A stretch of DNA of 64,000 nucleotides. It comes from Owenia fusiformis (lineage: Eukaryota > Annelida > Polychaeta > Sabellida > Oweniidae). Positions 10,501-18,139 of this stretch are shown piece after piece. The position numbers were made by a program, and so were the translations under genes. The stretch is from the NCBI GenBank assembly GCA_903813345.2, contig CAIIXF020000002.1, forward strand, positions 29,312,723 through 29,376,722. Reading direction: 5' to 3'. The notes under the pieces were generated by a model, which was not told where the DNA came from, searched no databases, and was given only the letters and a program-made list of their open reading frames with translations. Position 1 is the first letter of the stretch; each line of letters begins with the position of its first letter.

Positions 10501-13500
10501 ATATATATTGCCAATATTACACTGATATTGGTCGTTCGTCAGTGTAAGAAAAGCGAGGGACTAAATACGTGAATTGTGTCTTTGTTAACATATAAAACCT
10601 AAAACCATCGACACATTCTCAAACTAGACTATCTTCCTTAACTTCGAGCCAAATTATTATCCACAACGTGACTTATAAGTAGGTGTAAATCGGGAAATAA
10701 AAAAATCTTATCGAAACCTAGTCCCGGAGGAAGTTCCGCCATGATACACCGACGATACGTCTGTGTAATTAGGTGGGTAGCAGTGACAATGCCAATTTTT
10801 GAAAACAGCCAAATGCCTTGGTGATATGAAAGCACTGGTGGTTCAGTGGTAGAATGCTCGCCTGCCACGCGGGCGGCCAGGGTTCGATTCCCGGCCAGTG
10901 CAACCTTTTTACTGATCTTTACAAGACAAATTCAGACTATGTCAATTTTCGAAAACAGCCAAATGCCTTGGTCATATGAAAGCACTGGTGGTTCAGTGGT
11001 AGAATGCTCGCCTGCCACGCGGGCGGCCCGGGTTCGATTCCCGGCCAGTGCAACCTTTTTACTGATCTTTACAAGAAAAATTCAGACTATGTCAATTTTT
11101 GAAAACAGCCAAATGCCTCGGTGATATGAAAGCACTGGTGGTTCAGTGGTAGAATGCTCGCCTGCCACGCGGGCGGCCCGGGTTCGATTCCCGGCCAGTG
11201 CAACCCTTTTACTGATCTTTACAAGACAAATTCAGACTATGCCAATTTTTGAAAACAGCCAAATGCTTTGGTGATATAAAGCACTGGTGGTTCAGTGGTA
11301 GAATGCTCGCCTGCCCCGCGGGCGGCCCCGCTTCGATCGATTCCCGGCCAGTGCAACCTTTTTACTGATCTTTACAAGAAAAATTCAGACTATGCCAATT
11401 TTTGAAAATAGCCAAACGCATTGGTGATATGAAATCACTGGTGGTTCAGTGGTAGAATGGTTGCCTGCCACGCGGGCGGCCCGGGTTCGATTCCCGAGGC
11501 CTCATTATCATCTGGTCGCAACGCAAAATCGCATGCGAATCGCATCGCAAGACATCGCAACGCAACTATTTCCCAAAAATGTTATTATCATTCCATCGCA
11601 TCGCAAGTCTGACGCAAAGTTATCGATTTTCTGATCGCAACTTAACAAAAAGTTGCGACGGCGTTTACCCTGTCGCAAATCAAATCGCAAATCTAGTTCA
11701 TCTCTGAGCGTAATTTTATCTATGTTAATGGATATTTTGTGGTGTTTTATATCGGTCATTTCACTACCTGTTAAGTATTAATCAATAGTATCGAAGAAAT
11801 TGTTCAATTTTATTTATTTAATATGATTAAAATATACATTTAATTGAGCCTGCAAATCCTTAAAAATCACGTTTGTTTCTAAATATTGCGAACGCATCAC
11901 ATACTGTGTATTCGTCTTAGATTGGTGCCTGCAATATTTCGTGCTCTTTGGAGCATAGGATTTTCGCCAATTAAATATTTATCTAGCTAATAGAGCTTGT
12001 TTGGTGAATTAATCTTGCCACTACTACACTAATGTTCTGAGTATTCCTAGTGTTTTTGTACCTCACCTACATCGTCTGCAAAAGTGCAAGAACACCAAGA
12101 TGTTTCATTTCATTGTGGATCACCACAATCGTATTGGCCGAAGAGTATTTCGAGATAGGTTTAACCCACTCGATTCACTAAATGACATCGAGATGCTCCA
12201 GAGATACAGAATGCCGAGAGCATTGTTAATAGAGGTAATAAACCTTCTTGAAGACGAACTGACACCAAAGAATAGGAACAATCAATTCATCCCGGGGTTT
12301 CTAAAAATGTTGATCAATGGTTGAACTCCTGTGGTATCTTTGTACAGTATTTGAGGTGCTCGTTTTTCTGAATGATCTTTATGTTCCCAGATAGATTAAA
12401 TATTAAAGACATTTTATTTGATCGAGTTTGAATATGAATAGAAACGTTTTTAATTCTACATAATAGAATAAATGCATATCAGTGCAAATTACTACAAATT
12501 ACAGACAGATTGTTGTCCAAGCATCACCCATCGCATTGAAGTTGACTCGTCGGAAAGATTTTCAATTTGAAATGAGAGTTCGTCTCAAAATTGTAGATTT
12601 TCACATTTTCATCCCGACCCTGATTCAAACATGATTTGCTTTGATCACAATGCATATTTTGTTCCAAAGGAAAATAAATGCAATACACAGCTGGAGACAT
12701 ATTTAAACATATATCGATATGGAACCCACAACTTGCAATTTTCTTGCATGTGTATAAAATGTAAAATATACACCATCAAATAGAAAAATCATTAGCTGTT
12801 ATCGTTTCATTGTCTGTTGAAAAATTATGTTGACGGATTTTAGATAGAAGCATTGTAGAACACATACAACAACGACCAAAAGTTCATTTTATTTCAGTGA
12901 GTTTCAGTAACATGACAACTTCCCGTTTTAACAGTTATTTATTTTCAGTGATGTATGACTTACAAAACGTTTTTTCTAGTCCTCATTTCCACACCAAGTG
13001 AACTTATTTTTCAGCTACCCTTGCCCAGCAACTATCCTGTGACTGTATTGTTATTTGACAGCTAAGTGGTGCCAAAAGAATATTTGCATCCTTCTCAATG
13101 AGAGATACTAATAATTCTTGTTCATCATTTGCCCAATTCCTTGCCCTCGACATGTTTCTTCGACTACCGTCTGTTCAATGTAAATCGATTTGCATTTTGG
13201 CGCACTTATGTCTTGCACAAGTGTAATGCATGCGCAACGAATCAAATCATATCAATTATTGGATTTCTATCAATTTCAATCAATCAATGTCAAAAACTAG
13301 CACCAGTGTCCTTTTAAATTTCGCGCCAAAATACACTCTAGACTTGCGATCGCAACTTACGTTTTAATTGTTTTGCGATTGCTTTGCGTCTGCGATTGCG
13401 CTCAATTGATAATATCACGCATCGCATGCGTTACGAATTGCGATCGCAATCGCATCGCAGACGCAACGCAACTATTTGCGACCAGATGATAATGAGGCCC

Positions 13501-16500
13501 CCGGCCAGTGCAACCTTTGTACTGATCTTTACAAGAAAAATTCAGACTATGCCAATTTTTGAAAACAGCCAAATGCCTTGGTGATATGAAAGCACTGGTG
13601 GTTCAGTGGTAGAATGCTCGCCTGCCACGCGGGCGGCCCGCGTTCGATTCCCGGCCAGTGCAACCTTTTTACTGATCTTTGCAAGAAAAATTCAGACAAT
13701 GCCAATTTCTCAAAACAGCCAAATGCCTTGGTCATATGAAAGCACTGGTGGTTCAGTGGTAGAATGCTCGCCTGCCACGCGGGCGGCCCGGGTTCGATTC
13801 CCGGCCAGTGAAACCTTTTTACTGATCTTTACAAGAAAAATTCAGACTATGTCAATTTTTGAAAACAGCCAAATGCCTTGGTGATATGAAAGCACTGGTG
13901 GTTCAGTGGTAGAATGCTCGCCTGCCACGCGGGCGGCCCGGGTTCGATTCCCGGCCAGTGCAACCTTTTTACTGATCTTTACAAGACAAATTCAGACTAT
14001 GCCAATTTTTGAAAACAGCCAAATGCTTTGGTGATATAAAGCACTGGTGGTTCAGTGGTAGAATGCTCGCCTGCCACGCGGGCGGCCCGGGTTCGATTCC
14101 CGGCCAGTGCAACCTTTTTACTGATCTTTACAAGAAAAATTCAGACTATGTCAATTTTTGAAAACAGCCAAATGCTTTGGTGATATGAAAGCACTGGTGG
14201 TTCAGTGGTAGAATGCTCGCCTGCCACGCGGGCGGCCCGGGTTCGATTCCCGGCCAGTGCAACCTTTTTACTGATCTTTACAAGACAAATTCAGACTATG
14301 CCAATTTTTGAAAACAGCCAAATGCTTTGGTGATATAAAGCACTGGTGGTTCAGTGGTAGAATGCTTGCCTGCCCCGCGGGCCGCCCCGCTTCGATCGAT
14401 TCCTGGCCAGTGCAACATTTTTACTGATCTTTACAAGGAAAATTCAGATTATGCCAATTTTTCAAAACAGCCAATGCCTTGTTGATAGGAAAGCACTGGT
14501 GGTTCAGTGGTAGAATCATGCTCGCCTGCCACGCGGGCGGCCCGGGTTCGATTCCCGGCCAGTGCAACCTTTTTACTGATCTTTACAAGACAAATTCAGA
14601 CTATGCCAATTTTTGAAAACAGCCAAATGCTTTGGTGATATAAAGCACTGGTGGTTCAGTGGTAGAATGCTCGCCTGCCACGCGGGCGGCCCGGGTTCGA
14701 TTCCCGGCCAGTGCAACCTTTTTACTGATCTTTACAAGAAAAATTCAGACTATGTCAATTTTTGAAAACAGCCAAATGCTTTGGTGATATGAAAGCACTG
14801 GTGGTTCAGTGGTAGAATCATGCTCGCCTGCCACGCGGGCGGCCCGGGTTCGATTCCCGGCCAGTGCAACCTTTTTACTGATCTTTACAAGACAAATTCA
14901 GACTATGCCAATTTTTGAAAACAGCCAAATGCTTTGGTGATATAAAGCACTGGTGGTTCAGTGGTAGAATGCTTGCCTGCCCCGCGGGCCGCCCCGCTTC
15001 GATCGATTCCTGGCCAGTGCAACATTTTTACTGATCTTTACAAGGAAAATTCAGATTATGCCAATTTTTCAAAACAGCCAATGCCTTGTTGATAGGAAAG
15101 CACTGGTGGTTCAGTGGTAGAATCATGCTCGCCTGCCACGCGGGCGGCCCGGGTTCGATTCCCGGCCAGTGCAACCTTTTTACTGATCTTTACAAGACAA
15201 ATTCAGACTATGCCAATTTTTGAAAACAGCTAAATGCTTTGGTGATATGAAAGCACTGGTGGTTTGGGTAGAATGGTCGCCTGCCACGCGGGCGGCCCGG
15301 GTTCGATTCCCGGCCAGTGCAACCTTTTTACTGATCTTTACAAGACAAATTCAGACTATGCCAATTTTTGAAAACAGCCAAATGCTTTGGTGATATAAAG
15401 CACTGGTGGTTCAGTGGTAGAATGCTCGCCTGCCCCGCGGGCCGCCCCGCTTCGATCGATTCCCGCCAGTGCAACATTTTTATTGATCTTTACAAGGAAA
15501 ATTCAGATTATGCCAATTTTTCAAAACAGCCAATGCCTTGTTGATAGGAAAGCACTGGTGGTTCAGTGGTATAATCATGCTCGCCTGCCACGCGGGCGGC
15601 CCGGGTTCGATTGCCGGCCAGTGCAATCTTTTTACTGATCTTTAAAATTAAAATTTAGACTTTGCCAATTTTTGAAAACAGCCAAATGCATTTATGTTAA
15701 TATGAAAGCACTGGTGATTCAGTGGTAGAATTTTGATAAAAATCGGCCAGTGCAAGTTTTTCCTGTTATTGTTAAGGAAAATTTCTTTCTCTGATCTTTG
15801 CGAGGGAACAATCATGCTGATCTTTTACGGCGGCCCCTGTTCGATCTCGGCCAGTGAAACCTTTTTTTTACTTTAACAAGGAAATATTCAGACTATGCCA
15901 ATTCATAAAAAACATATGCCTGTTCTTCATACCTAATATGCTTTCCAATCTACTCTTTGGTAAGTCTTACCTAATGCATGTCCGAGAAAAACACCACCAC
16001 TCTCCATGAAATTATTGTGGCTGAGATCTAACCTGATGAGGTCCGTGTTATACTGAAATTAAACACAGTTGAAAAGTTAACATTTTTATTATGTCACCAC
16101 CTTTTTTATTTTTAAAACATTTTCAATCACAAATTATCTCTTATGCCAGCTTTGATGAACCCTCCAGAAGACACATGTTGCATGTAAAACAACTCCTAAA
16201 ATGTATTTGAAAGTTCTACTTTAAAAAGCGTCTGATATCTAAAGAATATTTGAATTTTTTTACGTCAAAGTCAGCAATTTTTAGGAAACCGGGCGAACTT
16301 TGGAAATTGCGATGACAGGTCAAATAGGCACTATGGATTAACAAAATGAATGTAGAAATGACTTAATGCGAAAAGCAGTTTTGATTTGTGCGGCTAATGT
16401 TGATGGACGGACTAACGGACGGACACTTAGTCGATCCTTTAGGCTCATTGTGTGAGCAAAAAATAAAGTGTCACATAACATAAAAAGAAACCTATTTTGA

Positions 16501-17869
16501 AATGTCCGTTTTATTTTCAGATATTATTTTTCTCCCAAAATGTATGTTTATATGTAGTAAAATTCAATATAAACACTTACCCGTATTATGAGAGAAATAT
16601 ATTTGGCGTCTTTATCTTGGAAATCATTGCCTGAAAATCAAGTTATGTTTTAAGTTAATTTTCAGAGATCAAGGATAGATGTTACATGTGGTTTGTATTG
16701 TATATTGGTATGTTAGAACTAAATCTCCATTGAACATACAAAATCTGTTTCACAGACCGGTGTGAAAGAAATGATATGGTCCTCTTTCTTAACGGCCCTA
16801 TCTGGCCCTGATTGCGTATAAGATAATGAGTGAAAGAGTTGTATTTCGGTCACCATATAAGAACCTCACCTGATAGATTGAGTCTATTTACACTGTTGTG
16901 TTTTGAGAACATCTTGCCAAGTGTTCTAGCGCCCTCTGTCGTGAAGTTATTGTCCGAAAGATCCTGAAAATAACGTGATGAACTATATAGATAGAATAAC
17001 ACCCCATGTAGACAGGTCGACTAAAATTACATTCGTATGATGTGAGACTCGACATTCACCAGGAAACTTGAACAAATAATTAGAAAAAAACTCACCAATG
17101 TTGAAATGTACACGTTAACCTCCAGAAGTTGTTTAATGTATTGTAGTTCTTTATCACCAAGAATATTGCCTGACAGATCGAGATTTGTAAGAATATAGTC
17201 ATTCTGAAATATGAAAACATCCAAATGTATGCTTATTTTTTCACCTCTCAAGCCAAAAATAAAGAAATTATAGGCCTATAAGGCAGTGCAGTGCCTCTAT
17301 AATAGATCTATGTATATGTACCACCTATGGGGTACTATTTCCATTCCAAACCCCAGGATGTAAATGCACATGTATCGATACGTGACACCCTGAGCGGTAA
17401 CACCTTGTAACAAGGTACATGTATATTACATATATGGAGGCATAGCTGCCTTTAAAAGAAGTAAACTTAAAGAAAATGATACCCATCACAAGAAAACACT
17501 TACTAATAATGCAACACATAGGGCCTTAGTGCCCGCATCTCCAAGGCCGTAGCCCTTCATACTGATAGCCTTACATCCCAACTGTTTCGAAAAATGAGTC
17601 ATTGGCAAGGCGTTGAATGTTTTACAGGCGCATTTATATGAACGTTTTATTCTTTTTATTGCATCTTTATTCGCCTCGTTCCATTTTCGTTTATCAATTT
17701 TATCCCTTTCTATGTCAACGACAGCCTCAAGTAATTTCCATTTACTTGGTGGTTTCTTCTCCGGTTCACTTGTATCATTATGTTGTTTCCTCTGACGTGC
17801 CGTGTCTTCAATAACAGGAAGTCTCTCCCCTTCAACACCATCAACCAGCGTCATACTGCGATAGTCCAT
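7244..17869 (-). CDS. LRRC74A: LRRC74A/B-like leucine-rich repeat and EF-hand protein (nine exons, 3' end missing)
   Basis: Coding exons in order: 17869-17504, 17203-17096, 16963-16870, 16630-16581, 16052-15971, 9811-9726, 8937-8743, 8357-8262, 7552-7244. All junctions have AG/GT sites and reading phases agree (0,0,1,0,1,0,0,0). The product is about 462 residues plus a missing tail. A charged N-terminus (about 1-95) is followed by ribonuclease-inhibitor-type LRRs (about 100-359) and one EF-hand with loop residues about 445-456 (D-A-D-G-S-Q-T-I-S-R-E-E). Order and motifs (LSGNDF, LDLSHNNF, LDLSWN, GFGNEG, a position-specific 'NP') match vertebrate LRRC74A, which is about 490 residues long. LRRC74 proteins are poorly characterised, presumably protein-binding; the molecular role is unknown. 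The exon 5/6 intron contains the tRNA-Gly array. A second, C-terminal EF-like segment is expected but was not found. Confidence 0.88.
7553..8261. other. LRRC74-like intron 8, no further feature
   Basis: Bounded by the splice sites of exons 8 and 9. No RNA gene or recognised transposon inside; 'gaagcgggaagatatg' and similar words recur locally. Confidence 0.5.
8262..8357 (-). CDS. LRRC74A: LRRC74-like exon 8 (last LRR)
   Basis: 96 nt, phase 0 to 0. The acceptor is 'attttatttag' and the donor GTAAGT. Encodes LSRNPLTPVTTTYAI and a final LAHLDLS strand. The 'NP' after the Asn of the repeat is typical of this position in LRRC74. Confidence 0.88.
8743..8937 (-). CDS. LRRC74A: LRRC74-like exon 7 (two LRRs)
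   Basis: 195 nt, phase 0 to 0. The acceptor is 'tctttttcag' and the donor GTAAGT. Encodes two repeats with cores VTSLSLGYNGFGNEG and LTELDLTNNRI, ending LEVLN. Confidence 0.9.
8989..9188. mobile_element. short MITE with GGCCCGTA termini
   Basis: Begins 'caggcccgtaaccggggg' and ends 'tccttgctacgggcac', an imperfect terminal inverted repeat of a type common in marine invertebrate genomes. G/C-rich left end and no coding capacity. It lies in the intron between LRRC74-like exons 6 and 7. Confidence 0.6.
9216..9591. mobile_element. TTAA-flanked MITE (uninterrupted copy)
   Basis: TTAA at 9216-9219 and 9588-9591 encloses 368 bp starting AGGCAGAATCTGATC and ending with an inverted form (ATCTGATTCTCTCT). 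Matches 41904-42278, the outer parts of 3682-5299 and the truncated 33870-34175. Non-coding; piggyBac-like insertion preference is inferred from the TTAA only. Confidence 0.8.
9726..9811 (-). CDS. LRRC74A: LRRC74-like exon 6 (LRR)
   Basis: 86 nt entering in phase 1, matching exon 5. Encodes LEELDLSWNHLRGKGAAAIG. The acceptor tract is weak ('gtttgtcaag') but the frame and LRR register continue exactly. The donor is GTGAGT. Confidence 0.88.
10190..10238 (+). pseudogene. decayed tRNA-Gly, 5' edge of array
   Basis: Retains 'ggtagaatgctcgcctgtca cgcgggtggcc' and the 3' end 'cagtgca', but the anticodon region reads TGTCAC and the T-arm is deleted. Spacer of the array type follows it. Confidence 0.8.
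10318..10388 (+). tRNA. tRNA-Gly(GCC)
   Basis: 71 nt. The acceptor stem GCACTGG/CCGGTGC has one T-G wobble pair. The anticodon loop is CTGCCAC and the B box GGTTCGATTCC is perfect. TTTTT follows within ten bases. Confidence 0.93.
10467..10500 (+). pseudogene. tRNA-Gly truncated by foldback insertion
   Basis: Only the 5' 34 nt (acceptor strand, D-arm, part of the anticodon stem) remain; the sequence then changes abruptly into the foldback fragment at 10501. Confidence 0.88.
10501..10790. mobile_element. half of a foldback element (full copy at 37379-37856)
   Basis: Contains 'gtcgttcgtcagtgta', 'aaaagcgagggactaaata', 'aaaccatcgacacattctca' and the terminus 'gtgggtagcagtga'. These match the right arm of 37379-37856. 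The left arm is absent and the adjacent tRNA lost its 3' half, so a deletion accompanied or followed the insertion. Confidence 0.85.
10832..10902 (+). tRNA. tRNA-Gly(GCC), one T-stem change
   Basis: 71 nt with anticodon GCC and an intact acceptor stem. 'ggccaggg' replaces 'ggcccggg', giving one T-stem mismatch; the B box GGTTCGATTCC is kept. Confidence 0.88.
10982..11052 (+). tRNA. tRNA-Gly(GCC), canonical copy
   Basis: 71 nt. The acceptor stem GCACTGG/CCAGTGC pairs fully, the anticodon is GCC, A box TGGTTCAGTGG and B box GGTTCGATTCC are present, and TTTTT follows. Confidence 0.95.
11132..11202 (+). tRNA. tRNA-Gly(GCC), canonical copy
   Basis: Identical in all stems to the copy at 10982. 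The downstream T-run is four (CCCTTTTACTG), the minimal Pol III stop. Confidence 0.95.
11281..11355 (+). pseudogene. degenerate 75-nt tRNA-Gly variant
   Basis: The loop reads CTGCCCC and the T-arm reads GCTTCGATCGATTCC, with a four-base expansion that destroys the B box. Probably non-functional. Related to, but not identical with, the variant at 14340, 14947 and 15400. Confidence 0.85.
11435..11495 (+). pseudogene. tRNA-Gly split by Harbinger-like insertion (5' part)
   Basis: Starts TCACTGG (G1 changed to T) and runs through the B box to GATTCCC, where the mobile element begins. The 3' remainder, CCCGGCCAGTGCA, resumes at 13500. Confidence 0.9.
11498..13499. mobile_element. PIF/Harbinger-like element inserted in a tRNA gene
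   Basis: About 2 kb. Left terminus GGCCTCATTATCATCTGGTC and right terminus GACCAGATGATAATGAGGCC are perfect inverted repeats continuing into TCGCAA-rich subterminal DNA ('cgcatcgca', 'gcaacgcaacta' on both sides). The flanks give back the tRNA sequence GATTCCC / CCCGGCC, so CCC appears duplicated. A 3-bp duplication fits PIF/Harbinger, and the interior has a HARBI1-like relic. The rest of the interior has no long frame, so the element is probably defective. Confidence 0.85.
12100..12324 (+). pseudogene. HARBI1-like transposase N-terminal relic
   Basis: A 74-residue frame. RRVFRDRFNPLDSLNDIEML and RYRMPRALLIEVINLLEDEL resemble the N-terminal region of PIF/Harbinger nuclease-type transposases (HARBI1 family). 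It stops before the catalytic core, and no DDE part was found in the remaining kilobase of the element. It may be one exon of a former spliced gene or a truncated remnant. Confidence 0.7.
13500..13512 (+). pseudogene. tRNA-Gly split by Harbinger-like insertion (3' part)
   Basis: CCCGGCCAGTGCA completes the T-stem and acceptor strand of the copy begun at 11435. Array-type spacer follows directly. Confidence 0.88.
13592..13662 (+). tRNA. tRNA-Gly(GCC), one B-box/T-stem change
   Basis: 71 nt with anticodon GCC. 'cccgcgttcg' replaces 'cccgggttcg', giving one T-stem mismatch and an altered first B-box base. May be weakly transcribed. Confidence 0.85.
13742..13812 (+). tRNA. tRNA-Gly(GCC), acceptor end changed
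   Basis: Canonical except that the last acceptor base is A (CCAGTGA), breaking the first G-C pair. Promoter boxes are intact. Confidence 0.85.
13892..13962 (+). tRNA. tRNA-Gly(GCC), canonical copy
   Basis: 71 nt, all stems paired, anticodon GCC, perfect A and B boxes, T5 downstream. Confidence 0.95.
14041..14111 (+). tRNA. tRNA-Gly(GCC), canonical copy
   Basis: 71 nt, canonical; the preceding spacer is one base shorter ('gatataaa' instead of 'gatatgaaa'). Confidence 0.95.
14191..14261 (+). tRNA. tRNA-Gly(GCC), canonical copy
   Basis: 71 nt, canonical, TTTTT downstream. Confidence 0.95.
14340..14414 (+). pseudogene. degenerate 75-nt tRNA-Gly (P variant)
   Basis: Loop CTGCCCC, 'gggccgccccgcttcgatcg' T-arm and 'tcctggcc'; no B box. 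Followed by a distinctive spacer ('caaggaaaattcagattatg', 'gttgatagg') and then a 74-nt tRNA copy, a pairing that recurs twice more. Confidence 0.85.
14493..14566 (+). tRNA. 74-nt tRNA-Gly(GCC) with CAT-type insertion
   Basis: As canonical, but GAATGCTCG is GAATCATGCTCG: three extra bases between the D-arm and the anticodon stem. Stems, anticodon and B box are intact; the A-to-B-box distance grows by 3. Whether it folds or is charged normally is unknown. Confidence 0.8.
14645..14715 (+). tRNA. tRNA-Gly(GCC), canonical copy
   Basis: 71 nt, canonical. Confidence 0.95.
14795..14868 (+). tRNA. 74-nt tRNA-Gly(GCC) variant
   Basis: Same three-base insertion as the copy at 14493, otherwise canonical. 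Confidence 0.8.
14947..15021 (+). pseudogene. degenerate 75-nt tRNA-Gly (P variant)
   Basis: Same changes and same downstream spacer as the copy at 14340, exactly 607 bp later. Confidence 0.85.
15100..15173 (+). tRNA. 74-nt tRNA-Gly(GCC) variant
   Basis: Three-base insertion as at 14493 (607 bp earlier), otherwise canonical. Confidence 0.8.
15253..15321 (+). pseudogene. tRNA-Gly with D-arm deletion (69 nt)
   Basis: 'ggtttgggtagaatgg' replaces the normal D-arm, damaging the A box and D-loop. The anticodon and T-arm are intact. Probably inactive. Confidence 0.75.
15400..15473 (+). pseudogene. degenerate tRNA-Gly (P variant)
   Basis: CTGCCCC loop and GCTTCGATCGATTCC T-arm as in the other P copies, with one further base lost (CCCGCCAGT). 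The P-type spacer follows. Confidence 0.85.
15552..15625 (+). pseudogene. 74-nt tRNA-Gly variant with further changes
   Basis: Carries the three-base insertion plus 'ggtataat' in the D-arm and TTGCCGG in the B box, so transcription is doubtful. Confidence 0.7.
15708..15862 (+). pseudogene. strongly decayed tRNA-Gly copies, 3' edge of array
   Basis: 15708-15754 keeps 'gcactggtgattcagtggta' and 'cggccagtgca' but lacks the middle. About 15806-15859 keeps only 'aatcatgct', 'cggcggccc', 'gttcgatc' and 'ggccagtg'. The decay gradient toward the edge is what unequal crossing-over in an array predicts. Confidence 0.7.
15971..16052 (-). CDS. LRRC74A: LRRC74-like exon 5 (LRR), borders the tRNA-bearing intron
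   Basis: 82 nt, phase 0 to 1. Encodes LIRLDLSHNNFMESGGVF. Its donor GTAAGA opens the 6.2-kb intron that holds the tRNA-Gly array. Confidence 0.88.
16088..16490. mobile_element. small non-autonomous element in intron 4
   Basis: Starts near 'ttattatgtcaccacctttt' and ends near 'tgtcacataacataa', giving short inverted ends. An internal 'gacggactaacggacggaca' recalls the simple repeats inside related elements. The left end resembles the nested element at 3850. Non-coding. Confidence 0.55.
16581..16630 (-). CDS. LRRC74A: LRRC74-like exon 4 (50-nt LRR exon)
   Basis: Only 50 nt, but it joins exon 3 in frame: ...NLS-G|N-DFQDKDAKYISLIIR. The acceptor is 'gattttcag' and the donor GTAAGT. Phase agreement on both sides makes the call firm. 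Confidence 0.87.
16870..16963 (-). CDS. LRRC74A: LRRC74-like exon 3 (LRR)
   Basis: 94 nt, phase 0 to 1. The acceptor is 'attttcag' and the donor GTGAGG. Encodes LSDNNFTTEGARTLGKMF and the beginning of the next repeat (RLNLS). Confidence 0.88.
17096..17203 (-). CDS. LRRC74A: LRRC74-like exon 2 (one LRR)
   Basis: 108 nt, phase 0 to 0. The acceptor 'catatttcag' precedes AATGACTAT and the donor is GTGAGT. Encodes a 36-residue repeat with core LTNLDLSGNILGDKEL. Confidence 0.88.
17504..17869 (-). CDS. LRRC74A: LRRC74-like exon 1 (N-terminus and first LRR)
   Basis: Starts at ATG 17869 (MDYRSMTLVD) and encodes a Lys/Glu/Arg-rich segment, then the first LRR (AISMKGYGLGDAGTKAL). The donor GTAAGT follows TTA-TTA (phase 0). 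A strong acceptor ('catttctttttttag'-like tract) lies about 21 bp upstream of the ATG, so the exon probably begins at 17890 and the start codon sits near its 5' edge. An upstream exon ending at the GTAAGT near 18150 is possible; it would add only a short upstream ORF. Confidence 0.85.
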
Positions 17870-18139
17870 CTTCTGTTTTTTATCAATGAATCTAAAAAAG
17901 AAATGTTAATTTCCTATATGACAATCCCATCTGACATGTCTGATGTGTATCCGGTAATATCTTATAAAATCATGATGACGTTAATGGGCGTTTTTCATGT
18001 ATAACCTCATTTTTCATATATTCTTTCAGAAATAACGTATATCGAATATGCCAATCTAAATCTACTTTAAAGTCTACATATATGATGCCCAAGGTTAGAG
18101 TTTCCAGACTTTAATCAAACATTAATTGAAATTCAGAAC

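Larger units (their letters stand above)
10190..15862 (+). repeat. tandem tRNA-Gly(GCC) array inside a host intron
   Basis: About 22 copies of a ~150-bp unit: a 71-nt tRNA-Gly plus a ~79-bp spacer ('acctttttactgatcttt... aaacagccaaatgccttggt gatatgaaa'). Roughly ten units hold an intact or nearly intact tRNA; the rest are a 74-nt variant, a 75-nt degenerate variant, or truncated. The TTTTT just after each tRNA can serve as a Pol III terminator. The array is antisense to the LRRC74-like gene and wholly within the intron between exons 5 and 6. Two transposon insertions interrupt it. Confidence 0.95.

Noticed and set aside
10846-11124. Plus-strand frames 'MVECSPATRAARVRFPASAT...' repeated across the array (also 11449, 13606, 15414)
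   Set aside because: They are translations of the tRNA-Gly sequence itself and follow each tRNA copy; not proteins.
13547-13735. Minus-strand frame with 'WPGIERGPPAWQASIL'
   Set aside because: Reverse complement of tRNA-Gly; a well-known spurious ORF type.
10190-15862. The array as a tRNA-derived SINE cluster or CRISPR-like repeat
   Set aside because: Copies are tandem with constant spacers, a terminator directly after each tRNA, no poly-A or tail and no target duplications. Spacers are repeats, not unique, and the genome is animal.
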